DNA from: Clostridium gelidum
GTDB taxonomy: Bacteria > Bacillota > Clostridia > Clostridiales > Clostridiaceae
Assembly (NCBI RefSeq): GCF_019977655.1
Contig: NZ_AP024849.1
Span: 3,133,001-3,197,000, forward strand
DNA: 64,000 nt
Direction of reading: 5' to 3'
Shown: piece by piece, positions 36,600-45,360 of the stretch
How positions within the stretch are numbered: position 1 is the stretch's first letter
Layout of the letters: the number at the start of each line of letters is the position of its first letter
Notes under the pieces: model-generated
Databases searched by the model: none
Seen by the model: the letters and a program-made list of their open reading frames with translations, nothing else
Told to the model about the DNA's origin: nothing
Program-made: the position numbers and the translations under genes

Positions 36600-37508
36600 C
36601 TACAGTACATTGTCAATTATCTCAATGTATTTTTTTGTGGCTTCTTCCTCTAAAGGTGCTCCTTCATACCAATCACTATTACTATTTACGTTACCAAAAT
36701 ATTTAGCCTTTAATATTATTTCTGGTCTATACTCAAAATGTAAAATATCAAAATGTCCCCATTTTCCTCCCCATACAAAATTGTTCTTTTCAAAGGCTTC
36801 AACTAATTCCTTAGGGTAATCTTTCAATCTTTCTTTCCCTTGTTTTTCAGAGCTCCATTTCCAATAATCTCTTTTATCACTTTTTAAATCAATTGCTATT
36901 CCATAAGAATGAGGACTTAATCTTCCCGTGCCTGATATAACTCTATAATTATAAGTCCCACTAGCAGGATAAAGAATACTTCCTATATCTCCTCTAGTTT
37001 TGGCTAATGTCATTGATTCTTTTAATGCATCCTCTAAAGATGTATTAGCTTTATTTTTACTATTAAATTGATAATTAGTATATCCATACTTTAAAGCACT
37101 TAAATTTTTTTCTATAGATGCTTTAGAGTTTCCATAAACTTCATTAAATAATTCATAATGTCTAGCTCTTCCTGGATCAAAAGTTTTATCCATAATTTCT
37201 GTGTTTTTTTCAAGAGGATAATCTTGTTCTAACATATCTTGAATATCTGCATTTTCTAACTTTTCATCATGATTTTTCTGTTTTTTATCATCATAAATAA
37301 TTTTCTTGCCAGACTTCATAACCAAGTAAACTTGATCATCATTCTTTTTTTCTACTCCTACTATGTACTCTGGATAAGCTAACATAAGTATTAAAATGTC
37401 TTGCTTCATCTCAATATTGTAATCTTGATTGATTGATGCTTTTGAAGTAATTGATATATTAAGAACCATTAATAAGCATATTATAAAAATATTTATCTTT
37501 TTTATCAT
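36600..37508 (-). CDS. Exported M15-family (VanY-like) D,D-carboxypeptidase
   Basis: A 302-residue secreted peptidase predicted to trim the D-Ala-D-Ala or similar end of peptidoglycan stems. The signal peptide is MIKKINIFIICLLMVLNISI. The zinc site of Peptidase_M15_4 is visible: SPHSYGIAIDLKSDKRDYW (His and Asp ligands) and GKWGHFDILHFEYRPEI (second His pair). I chose the ATG at 37508, which has AGGTGGTG upstream; a GTG 12 bases earlier lies inside that site. It is followed 34 bp later by the amidase-domain gene. Confidence 0.85.
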   Translation of the reverse strand: MIKKINIFIICLLMVLNISITSKASINQDYNIEMKQDILILMLAYPEYIVGVEKKNDDQVYLVMKSGKKIIYDDKKQKNHDEKLENADIQDMLEQDYPLEKNTEIMDKTFDPGRARHYELFNEVYGNSKASIEKNLSALKYGYTNYQFNSKNKANTSLEDALKESMTLAKTRGDIGSILYPASGTYNYRVISGTGRLSPHSYGIAIDLKSDKRDYWKWSSEKQGKERLKDYPKELVEAFEKNNFVWGGKWGHFDILHFEYRPEIILKAKYFGNVNSNSDWYEGAPLEEEATKKYIEIIDNVL

Positions 37509-37656
37509 TATATACACCACCTTTAAATCCTATAAATATATACTGTCCCAATAATTAAAATTGTATGTACAATGGTCTTTTTTTAGTCAAAAAAATGGGG
37601 CTGTTGCAAAATGATTTTAAAAATTCAGTAAATCGCCAACATATTTTAGTATTTAT

Positions 37657-37710
37657 TCCCATACTTACTTTCATACTCACTTCTATACTTACCTCCATAT
37701 TTATTTCCAT
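37657..37710. repeat. Degenerate 12-bp tandem repeats inside the IS left part
   Basis: On the minus strand four or five 12-bp units related to GAAGTAAGTATG follow each other. They open a small reading frame (repeating MEVS-like residues) that I do not regard as a gene. Confidence 0.55.
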
Positions 37711-37849
37711 GGTGGCTATTTTAAATAAATGTTGCTGAGATTGTTTAAAAATTGTATTGTATGGCAAGTATTAAAAAGGAAGCAAATATATATTGCACTC
37801 TCTAACCTAAATGTATATGAAAAAAAATTGCAGCAAGAGGTGAATCTTT

Positions 37850-38710
37850 TTGATACAAAAAAAAGTAAAATCAAAGAAATTAAAACAACATATAAATAAT
37901 TTTTTAAAAAAAGACATTTATAAAAACAAAAAAATTGAATGTTGTCAAATTTGTGGTGGGAAAAATTATATTAAACATGGCTCATATAAGGGGATACAAA
38001 GATATAAATGTAAAGATTGTGGAAAAACTTTCTCGAATATGACAAATTCACTATGGAGTTATTCAAAGAAAGACCTAGATATATGGGTAAAATTCATAGA
38101 ATTAATGATAAAAAGGAAATCCCTAAGGTTTTGTGCTAAAAAATTAAAGATAAGTGTAACAACTGCTTTTTATTGGAGACACAAAATTTTGAATGGATTA
38201 AAAATTGATAGTGTTCCCAAAAAATTGGAAGGAGATATACATATTAATAAAACAATAATAGTAGAAAACTTTAAGGGATGTCGAAATATAATGACAACTA
38301 AAAGAAGTAATATTTGGGTTATAGCAGCAAAAGGAAATGAAGATTCAATGCTTGTTATGCCTGCATTTAAACATTGTTGGATGAGAGGAATATTCTATGA
38401 AAAGGTATATTCTAGAATCGAAAAGGGATCCTATATCATTCCATATAATGACAGATATATTACTGCTGTAGCAAAAGAACATAACAAAAAGTTAATAAAA
38501 GAAAGAAAAGAAGATGATCGGGTGAAATTTATTATTATGAATATAATCAAATGGTTTAGCCCTTTCAAAGGAATTGCTACAAAATATTTAGAAGAATATC
38601 TTTCGTTTTTTATATTATTTAATTTAGATAGAAAGATTGATTATGTGGATATAATATGTTATTTATCTTTTGGAAACAGATTTATAAGGACAAAAGAAAT
38701 AGGATTATAG
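37850..38710 (+). CDS. IS1595-like transposase
   Basis: A 286-residue transposase. The N-terminal zinc ribbon is CQICGGKNYIKHGSYKGIQR then YKCKDCGKTFSN. A helix-turn-helix-like part follows (RFCAKKLKISVTTAFYWRHK), then the ISXO2-like catalytic region (GDIHINKTIIVENFKG) and the typical ending FKGIATKYLEEYLSFF. The first catalytic Asp is present in GDIHINK, but the usual DE(T/S) neighbourhood is altered, so activity is uncertain. TTG start with AGAGGTGA 9 bases before. Confidence 0.82.
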   Translation: MIQKKVKSKKLKQHINNFLKKDIYKNKKIECCQICGGKNYIKHGSYKGIQRYKCKDCGKTFSNMTNSLWSYSKKDLDIWVKFIELMIKRKSLRFCAKKLKISVTTAFYWRHKILNGLKIDSVPKKLEGDIHINKTIIVENFKGCRNIMTTKRSNIWVIAAKGNEDSMLVMPAFKHCWMRGIFYEKVYSRIEKGSYIIPYNDRYITAVAKEHNKKLIKERKEDDRVKFIIMNIIKWFSPFKGIATKYLEEYLSFFILFNLDRKIDYVDIICYLSFGNRFIRTKEIGL

Positions 38711-39099
38711 GAAATCTGAAATCATACTTGTATTTACGAAATAAAACTATAATTGTAATAAGAATAAAACTAGGCTTGTAAAATAGGAATTAAAATTATA
38801 CTTGTACTTAAATACTAACGCTAGCTTGCCATGAGTGAAAATTTATTTATTATAGGTTTAAAATATATATGTTGCAATAATACTATTACAATACAGTAAT
38901 TTCCATAAATACAAATCATTAAGTTCTACAACAAATAATAGACTTGCTCTGTATTACAGCGTAAAATCTTTATTCCAACTTATATAGTACTATTTTAAAC
39001 AACATTTTTTTAAAACACTCAGCATGGAATTTAAATACATAGAGTCTGGCTATTAACATATTAGATTCTATTTTGCAACAGCCACATTTTAACTAAAAT

Positions 39100-40137
39100 C
39101 TAGATATTATTATAAAAATCTAATACTTGTTTTAAATAGGGTTTTTGGACTTCATCTTTTTCCAAAAATATTTCATGTCTAGAGTTTTCTATTTTTTGAA
39201 TTTCACATTTTTTTGCTTTTTTTGCAAATTTATTTTGGCCACCTGGTTTTACATAAAAATCTTTTTCAGCTTGAAATAATAATACTGGGATTTCAACTTT
39301 TGATGCATTAATTTCTTTTACAATTTCTTTGGTTATTTTTAAAGATTCCCATGTCCAATTGTAACTTGCCCCACCTCTGTGAAATTCTTCATTATTAGCT
39401 ATAATATCATCACTATATTTATAACGAATTATAGAGCTTGTACCTATTTTATCTATATTGTACTCAGGCATATAAGGCCCTTGACCTAATACATATTTTC
39501 CACCATTACCAATTAAAACTTGAAACCTTACTATTATATAAGCTAAAAAAGTAGGTATATTTCCGGTATCAACTTCAAGCATTGGTGCGTTTAATATGGC
39601 TCCATCAAAATAATCTCGATAATCTTCTAAAAACTTTGCACCAATTGCTCCACCCATTGAGTGAGCAAATAGTAATACTTTTTTGTTTTCATTATTACTC
39701 ATAACAACTTTATCCATAAAAATCTTCAAATCAGAAACATATTGATTGAAATCTTTCAAATTCACTTGGGTTTTATCAGCTATTCCAAGTGTATCTGATC
39801 TTCCATGACCTCTATGTTCAACACCAAAAACGTTATATCCATTTTTCATAAAGTAATAAATCATCTCATGATATCTTTCTAAATTTTCACAATATCCATG
39901 AGATATTACAATATTACCTTTTGCATCTAGAGCCTCGTAATTTTCATAGTATAACTTAACGCCTTCATCACCATTCAAATATCCACATTTTAATCTACTA
40001 TTGATATAAGGTTCCGCAATATTCTTCATGTTTTCATCATAATTATCTTCATATATATATATTTCATTTAAAGCATCTTCTGTTTCAGATGCATTTGAAA
40101 TTCTATTATTCAATCTGTATACATCCTTCCTTTTCAT
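39100..40137 (-). CDS. Alpha/beta hydrolase, lysophospholipase-like
   Basis: A 345-residue soluble hydrolase of the monoacylglycerol lipase / lysophospholipase (Hydrolase_4) family. The oxyanion part is IVISHGYCENLERYHE, followed by VEHRGHGRSDT, nucleophile elbow FAHSMGGAIG, and a late FQAEKDFYVKPGGQ (Asp) and SRHEIFLEKDE (His). All three catalytic positions are present. The ATG at 40137 has no clear ribosome site; a TTG nine codons in, behind AGGAAGG, is possible. The IS element lies 17 bp downstream of its stop. Confidence 0.85.
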   Translation of the reverse strand: MKRKDVYRLNNRISNASETEDALNEIYIYEDNYDENMKNIAEPYINSRLKCGYLNGDEGVKLYYENYEALDAKGNIVISHGYCENLERYHEMIYYFMKNGYNVFGVEHRGHGRSDTLGIADKTQVNLKDFNQYVSDLKIFMDKVVMSNNENKKVLLFAHSMGGAIGAKFLEDYRDYFDGAILNAPMLEVDTGNIPTFLAYIIVRFQVLIGNGGKYVLGQGPYMPEYNIDKIGTSSIIRYKYSDDIIANNEEFHRGGASYNWTWESLKITKEIVKEINASKVEIPVLLFQAEKDFYVKPGGQNKFAKKAKKCEIQKIENSRHEIFLEKDEVQKPYLKQVLDFYNNI

Positions 40138-40195
40138 AATAAGATTTAATACTTTTATACAAGAAAAAGCTATATTTACAACAATAATCTTATTC

Positions 40196-40537
40196 TTATT
40201 CCAATATAGATATTACCCACTTATTGCATGAAGTACACTTATGTACTGTTATAACGAATAAATCAAATTTCTTATTTAATTCCATTACTCCCATAGTATC
40301 TCTTTCTTCTTTAGTTACAAATTCATCATTTTCATCTATGTAACCAATTATCTCTACTAAATGATTTTTGCGAGTATTATCACAACATCCGTTAGACCCT
40401 GCAATTTCTATTGTTTCATAATCTAATTTGAGACTTAATTCTTGTATAATATCTATTATATCTTCATAATCTTTTATATCATCTACAAAATCCTCTTCAT
40501 AAAATACTAAATCCTTAACTTGAAATAATTTATTCAT
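40196..40537 (-). CDS. Small protein with C-terminal CxxC motif, unknown
   Basis: A 113-residue protein I do not recognise. It is acidic in its first third (EEDFVDDIKDYEDIIDIIQE), has a CC pair in SNGCCDNTRKNH, and ends with HKCTSCNKWVISILE, a CxxC that could bind zinc. The ATG at 40537 follows GGAGAAAC; an ATG 12 bases upstream is out of reach of that site. A decayed second copy of its C-terminus lies 270-380 bp upstream (40803-40914), so the gene has been duplicated. Confidence 0.7.
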   Translation of the reverse strand: MNKLFQVKDLVFYEEDFVDDIKDYEDIIDIIQELSLKLDYETIEIAGSNGCCDNTRKNHLVEIIGYIDENDEFVTKEERDTMGVMELNKKFDLFVITVHKCTSCNKWVISILE

Positions 40538-40627
40538 ATGTTTCTCCATTCATTTTTAGTTTTAATATACTAAAATTATTTTTATCTTTACATTATAGTA
40601 TTTGGAAGTATTTTTAGCAATAAAAAA

Positions 40628-40661
40628 TCAACTACCACAAGCTTCAAATATGTGGTAGCTG
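40628..40661 (-). terminator. Terminator hairpin between paralogue remnant and intact gene
   Basis: TCAGCTACCACA / TGTGGTAGTTGA on the minus strand (one mismatch), followed by TTTTTTATT. It would end transcripts from the decayed copy upstream. Confidence 0.75.
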
Positions 40662-40802
40662 ACACTAATTAACTTTAAACTGTTCTCATAAAAATCTAAT
40701 TTAATGTAAATACATATTATATTTTAAACCTAGATACAAATACTGAAAAGCTATTGACACTGCTCATAATTATATATATTAAATAACTATTATATATCCC
40801 CT

Positions 40803-40914
40803 CTAATAAAGAATTATCAATTTATTAGAGGAAATACACTTATGCATAGTTATTACAAACAAATCAAATCTTTTATTCTTTAGGTATAGTTTTATCATTT
40901 TTATCAATGTATCC
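40803..40914 (-). pseudogene. Decayed 3' fragment of a CxxC-protein paralogue
   Basis: On the minus strand GYIDKNDKTIPKE stands against GYIDENDEFVTKE of the intact gene at 40196. After an internal stop and a frame change, NKRFDLFVITMHKCISSNKL stands against NKKFDLFVITVHKCTSCNKW, and the frame closes at 40803. About 110 bp of homology with a small internal deletion and one lost Cys. No start is left. Confidence 0.8.
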
Positions 40915-41026
40915 ATTTTTTCTATCAAACGACAAAAAATATGTATATAAGTAAACTTATGAACTATGATAGTTCTATAATTTCACTTATATATTTAAGT
41001 CTATTAAAAATAACCAGTTGAGTTTA

Positions 41027-42553
41027 TTAAACTATATGGATTATCAAATCATTATCTACATCTATAGTTTTATCATCTAATTTTTCTCCATTTATAGTTA
41101 CATTTGTGAAAGTAAGATTTTTAACATTTTGTAATATAGTCTCACCTTTTACTCCACTTAAAACTACATCTTCTAGCACTATATTTTCAATCGGAGCATC
41201 TTCAAATCCTTTTATGTATAGAGCATGTTTCGCATCTATACTACCACCATCAACTGTCTTAATATTTGACAATGTTATATTTCTTAAAATAGGTTTGTGA
41301 TTACCTTCTGCTCCTTCTTCATAAAAGAAATCTGCATGAATTACAGCAATTTTAGATTTATTTACAGTACTATTTTTTACAAATATATTTTCAAGCTTTC
41401 CGCCTCTTTCAGCATTTGTTTTAAACCTTATTGGATAATCTAATTTTATACTATCGAAAAAGTTATCGTGGGCAAATACGTAATTAACTCCACCAGATAT
41501 TTCACTACCAATAGTTATTCCACCATGACCATCTTTAAATTCATTATTTCTAATAATTATATTTTCACATGGCACACCAATATTTCTTCCTTCGTTATTT
41601 CTTCCTGATTTTATTGCAATGCAATCATCACCAGTTAAGAAATAGCAATTTTCTATTATTATATCTTTACATGATTCAGGGTCAACACCATCATTATTAT
41701 ACAAATTAGTATCTATCCTAATTCCATCAACTTTTATATTCTCACAAAGAACAGGATTTACTTCCCAAAAAGGAGAATTTAATATTTTAATATCTCTGAT
41801 TAAAATATTTTTAGATTTATATAGTTGGATAAATGGTGACCTTATAGTAGATATATCATCACCAAATATTCTTTCTGTTCTTACAGGAGCATTTATTTGC
41901 CCCAAATCAAATAATCTTTCTCTTTGAATTTGTTGATCTTCTTCATTAAAATATCCAAACTTCCATGGCATCCAATTAAATTCATCTGCACATCCATCTA
42001 AAGTTCCCTTTCCTGTTATTGCTATATTCTTTTCTTTATAGCAATAAATAAAAGGTGAGAAATTTATAAGTTCAACACCTTCCCATCTTGTATAAACTAA
42101 TGGATAAAATTCATTTGTTTTATTTCTCACAAATTTTAAAATCACATTTTCTTCTATATGTAATTCAACATTACTTCTAAGATTTATAGCACCTGTATAA
42201 TATATATTAGGATTATTAGAATCAGCACTACCTTTTATAACTACTTTTCCGCCACCATTAGAAGTAGCATCATTTATTGCTTCTTGTATTATATCTCCGT
42301 AATATTCTATTTCTCTAACATTTTTTATTAATGATTTACTAATATACTCTTTATCTTGTTTCAATTGACTTTTACTACCTTTATATTCACCATTTGGATG
42401 AGTTAAGTACTCTTCTTCAATATTTCTTACTAGAGATTTATATTTTTCATCTAAAATATTATATTCAATTTTATTTTCTAATACTGGCATATTATTATTT
42501 ACTTTGTCTTCAATTTCTTTGTATAATTTTTCATTCCATTCAAATTCACCCAT
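41027..42553 (-). CDS. Glycoside hydrolase family 28 (polygalacturonase-type)
   Basis: A right-handed beta-helix enzyme cleaving alpha-1,4-galacturonan or oligogalacturonides. GH28 motifs are present: NNDGVDPESCKD (catalytic Asp), TGDDCIAIKSG (the paired catalytic Asp), GHGGITIGSEISGGV (His) and IRFKTNAERGG (RIK-like). Length 508 fits exo-acting or bacterial intracellular forms. No signal peptide is visible, so it probably acts in the cytoplasm on imported oligomers. AGGAGG precedes the ATG. Last gene of the pectin locus. Confidence 0.88.
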   Translation of the reverse strand: MGEFEWNEKLYKEIEDKVNNNMPVLENKIEYNILDEKYKSLVRNIEEEYLTHPNGEYKGSKSQLKQDKEYISKSLIKNVREIEYYGDIIQEAINDATSNGGGKVVIKGSADSNNPNIYYTGAINLRSNVELHIEENVILKFVRNKTNEFYPLVYTRWEGVELINFSPFIYCYKEKNIAITGKGTLDGCADEFNWMPWKFGYFNEEDQQIQRERLFDLGQINAPVRTERIFGDDISTIRSPFIQLYKSKNILIRDIKILNSPFWEVNPVLCENIKVDGIRIDTNLYNNDGVDPESCKDIIIENCYFLTGDDCIAIKSGRNNEGRNIGVPCENIIIRNNEFKDGHGGITIGSEISGGVNYVFAHDNFFDSIKLDYPIRFKTNAERGGKLENIFVKNSTVNKSKIAVIHADFFYEEGAEGNHKPILRNITLSNIKTVDGGSIDAKHALYIKGFEDAPIENIVLEDVVLSGVKGETILQNVKNLTFTNVTINGEKLDDKTIDVDNDLIIHIV

Positions 42554-42673
42554 TATTTTTATACCTCCTATTTTTTAACAGCCTAATTCATAATCTTTAT
42601 TTCTCCGTCAAGCTTTAGTCCATTATGGATTATATTTATAAACTTAATTTTTTATTTTTAAATTATAGAAATC

Positions 42674-42701
42674 TACACCTCAAATAAAACTCTGAGGTGT
42701 A
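42674..42701. terminator. Hairpin between deacetylase and GH28 genes
   Basis: Perfect arms TACACCTCA / TGAGGTGTA with a 10-base loop. It lies 79 bp after the deacetylase stop and before GH28. The tail has few T residues, so it may only attenuate. Just right of it, a 12-bp unit (AGTTATTGCTA) is repeated (42735-42768). Confidence 0.55.
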
Positions 42702-42780
42702 AATATGCTCTAAATTCTTTTATTGAACAATTATTTAAGTTATTGCTAAGTTATTGCTAAGTTATTTTAAACTTGTACTT

Positions 42781-43614
42781 TTATAAGTTTACTTGTGTTC
42801 CGCCTTTAACTTCAACAATCTCTGCATCAACACTTAGCCAAGCTGATTGAACAGATGGATTATATACAAAACTTGCATCCATTGAAAATCTTAAATTATT
42901 GCATACTTTCATATAATCAACTATCTCGATGTTGGTTGCATACCATATATCATTTCTGTGTCCAATTTTTTTGCAAAATTCTTCTATAAGATTCCAATTA
43001 TTATCTCGTACAAATTCGTAGCTATGACCCCAAACATAGAATATATACATATATTGCTTTTTACTCAATTCAATAAATTCATCAGCAAATTTAATTAAAT
43101 TATAATTATGATGACATGTAGCTTTCCATTCTAAAAAATCTTTTGGCAAATTAAAATTTTCACTATTGCCAACAATTCTTGAATACTCAATGCCAACATA
43201 TTGTAACATATTCTTTATCTCATCATTATATGATCCATTTGGATAAGATAACCCTCTGACTGGGTATTTAACTAAATGTTCCAATTCTTTTCTATCTTCA
43301 GTAATTTCCAATACTACTTGGCTTATTGGAGATCTTGCTATTGTTGGATGAGTCATTGTGTGACATGATACTTCATGTCCTTCATATACACTTTGAATTT
43401 CAGATTTTGGTATTCTAATGCCATAGATATCACTTGGTGCTGTTGGTGGAGATCCTATTAGCCCTGAATTCAGATTAAATGTTCCTTTTATTCCATTTTG
43501 GTTAAATATACTAATTAATTTTTTATCAGGCCCTCTTCCATCGTCATAACTCATTGTTAATACCTTAAACTTTCCACCTGGAAAGCATTTATAAATAACT
43601 TTCACTTTTTTCAT
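42781..43614 (-). CDS. Cytosolic polysaccharide deacetylase (NodB family) in the pectin locus
   Basis: A CE4-type protein with the Asp pair in LTMSYDDGRGPDKKL and the zinc His in SCHTMTHPTIARSP. A family Pro/Asp loop follows (RGLSYPNGSY) and a late His in FYVWGHSYEF. The C-terminal 40 residues (VYNPSVQSAWLSVDAEIVEV) form an extra beta segment. No signal peptide. Start uncertain: ATG 43614 (MKKVKVIYK) versus a TTG 15 bases upstream; neither has a clean ribosome site. It sits in the uronate operon, so an acetylated pectic oligomer is a plausible substrate (inference). Confidence 0.8.
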   Translation of the reverse strand: MKKVKVIYKCFPGGKFKVLTMSYDDGRGPDKKLISIFNQNGIKGTFNLNSGLIGSPPTAPSDIYGIRIPKSEIQSVYEGHEVSCHTMTHPTIARSPISQVVLEITEDRKELEHLVKYPVRGLSYPNGSYNDEIKNMLQYVGIEYSRIVGNSENFNLPKDFLEWKATCHHNYNLIKFADEFIELSKKQYMYIFYVWGHSYEFVRDNNWNLIEEFCKKIGHRNDIWYATNIEIVDYMKVCNNLRFSMDASFVYNPSVQSAWLSVDAEIVEVKGGTQVNL

Positions 43615-43734
43615 ACCTTTCTCTTGCAAATAACAATTTTTTATCGAATTGTTCTAGCTTTTGCCCAAAGCATTTTTGAAAAATAATTTAAGGATGTATA
43701 TAACTTTATATGTGCACTTTTACCATCATTTACT

Positions 43735-45270
43735 TTACGCAGTTGCTTTAAAATTTAGCGTTTTATTTGTATATGCTACATTATTGTTTCCAAAACATTG
43801 TTCATATTTCCAACCTGTTAATACTTCAACAGCTTCTTTAGCTTCTGTAGTTACATCATCCATTAAACCACCAGCTTTAATTCTATTTACTTCATCTACC
43901 AATAATTTGTGAGTTTCTTTTGTAAGTTTATATCTTGAAGCTGCAATCCAAGCTATTGTAAGTAATACTATTGGGAATACAATTGTAACTACAGATATAC
44001 CTGTTATCGCGCTAGCTGGTTGTTCTACCACTTTATCTTTTGCACTTGAGCTGATAAAACCAAAAGCTGATAAACCAACTCCAAGTACAATTGATTCTAT
44101 TGCAGCTGCAAGTTTCCCAAATAAACCATTTATTCCATTGTAGATACCTTCTCTTCTCTTTAATGTAAGTGCTTCATCTATATCTGCAACGAATCCCATT
44201 TGGTAAGTTGGTATATAGTCAACAGCAGCCTTACCTACAATGTTAACTATTGTGAAAATGAAGAACAAAGTTAAAGTCATTGAATTATGTCCTGCAAATA
44301 CAAGATATACATAACCTAAAAGTGAGACTAATATTATTCCAATACCTAGTTTAAAAGTCCTTGGACCACCAAATTTATATGCAAGTATTATATATATAAA
44401 TATAGCTACAAGTGAAATTCCAGAAGAAACACTGTTTACAGCTGATACATTAACTTTTGTTAAGCTTAAAACATACATTGCAAAGAAAGTAAGAACTCCA
44501 CCTGCAAGTTGTTTGTAAATACTACCTAAGAACCACATTATGCTGTGAAGTCTGAATGCTTTAAGTCTCATACATGAAACTAAATCCACTCCAAGTTTTT
44601 TGAACACTTCTACAACTGAACCAGCTGCATCTTCATAAACAACTGTTTTAGGATCTCTTTCATATACATTAAATAGAAAGAAGAGTAGGGCTAGTGTGGT
44701 TATAATTCCCCAAGAAAGTCCTATATACCAGAATGATTGAGCTGAACTATTTCCATAAGTAGTGAAAATCCACGCAGTTATCAAACCTGATATAAATCCT
44801 GATAAAGTACCACAATATTGTTTTCCTCCAATAAGCTTTGCTTTTTCAGCTGCATTTTGAGTCATTTCAGCTGGAAGAGTTGTCCCAGGTACAAATATTA
44901 AAGTATACGATATTTCATATATCATATTAACAGCAAAGTAATACACAAAAGAGTGTCCTGCTATCCATAAGCATGGGAATATAATTGCTATTCCAACTAT
45001 TCCAAGTGCTATGAAAGGTTTTCTTCTACCAAATTTTCTACCTAATTTTGTTTGCCCAAAACTGTCACTTATAAATCCTAATAATGGATTTCCAACAGCA
45101 TCGATAATTCTTGCGATTACGAAAATTGATGATGCTTTTACTACATCAAGTCCACAAACAGTAGTATAAAATAATAATAGCCATGCAGACATTAAGCCTT
45201 GGGCTCCACTCCCCAAAAAGTTTATACTTGAATAACCAAGTATATTTCTTAATTTAATTTTTTCGTTCAT
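43735..45270 (-). CDS. GPH-family sugar/uronide cation symporter
   Basis: A 511-residue, 12-helix carrier of the glycoside-pentoside-hexuronide:cation symporter family. Family features are LGYSSINFLGSGAQGLMSAW at the N-terminus and the loop IDAVGNPLLGFISDS, then GRRKPFIALG. It likely imports galacturonides or unsaturated oligogalacturonides, by its position between the GH105 and deacetylase genes. ATGAGGAGG precedes the start. Same strand as its neighbours, so part of the pectin operon. Confidence 0.87.
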   Translation of the reverse strand: MNEKIKLRNILGYSSINFLGSGAQGLMSAWLLLFYTTVCGLDVVKASSIFVIARIIDAVGNPLLGFISDSFGQTKLGRKFGRRKPFIALGIVGIAIIFPCLWIAGHSFVYYFAVNMIYEISYTLIFVPGTTLPAEMTQNAAEKAKLIGGKQYCGTLSGFISGLITAWIFTTYGNSSAQSFWYIGLSWGIITTLALLFFLFNVYERDPKTVVYEDAAGSVVEVFKKLGVDLVSCMRLKAFRLHSIMWFLGSIYKQLAGGVLTFFAMYVLSLTKVNVSAVNSVSSGISLVAIFIYIILAYKFGGPRTFKLGIGIILVSLLGYVYLVFAGHNSMTLTLFFIFTIVNIVGKAAVDYIPTYQMGFVADIDEALTLKRREGIYNGINGLFGKLAAAIESIVLGVGLSAFGFISSSAKDKVVEQPASAITGISVVTIVFPIVLLTIAWIAASRYKLTKETHKLLVDEVNRIKAGGLMDDVTTEAKEAVEVLTGWKYEQCFGNNNVAYTNKTLNFKATA

Positions 45271-45360
45271 TATCTTTTCCTCCTCATATAATTTGAGTAC
45301 TCTCGGAAACTCTATATCGCCCGAGTTTACTTAATTTTTATTTTTAGTATTCCTTTTAGT

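Larger units (their letters stand above)
37599..39083 (+). mobile_element. IS1595-like insertion sequence (about 1485 bp)
   Basis: Bounded by matching ends: GGCTGTTGCAAAAT at 37599 and ATTTTGCAACAGCC at 39083 (inverted repeats of about 14 bp, with a possible GG extension on the left). It contains one transposase gene (37850-38710), a left non-coding part with 12-bp repeats, and 373 bp of right non-coding sequence. No target-site duplication could be seen. Internally deleted ends of the same element occur at 11982-12204. Confidence 0.85.
40538..41026. other. Intergenic region with decayed paralogue and terminator
   Basis: A 489-bp stretch upstream of the CxxC protein gene. It contains a terminator-like hairpin (40628-40661), and a fragment of a second copy of the same gene (40803-40914). 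The rest is unremarkable AT-rich sequence. Confidence 0.55.

Noticed and set aside
37555..37767. Minus-strand frame of 70 residues with MEVS-like repeats
   Set aside because: It is opened by 12-bp tandem repeats in the IS left end and spans the IS boundary; no ribosome site.
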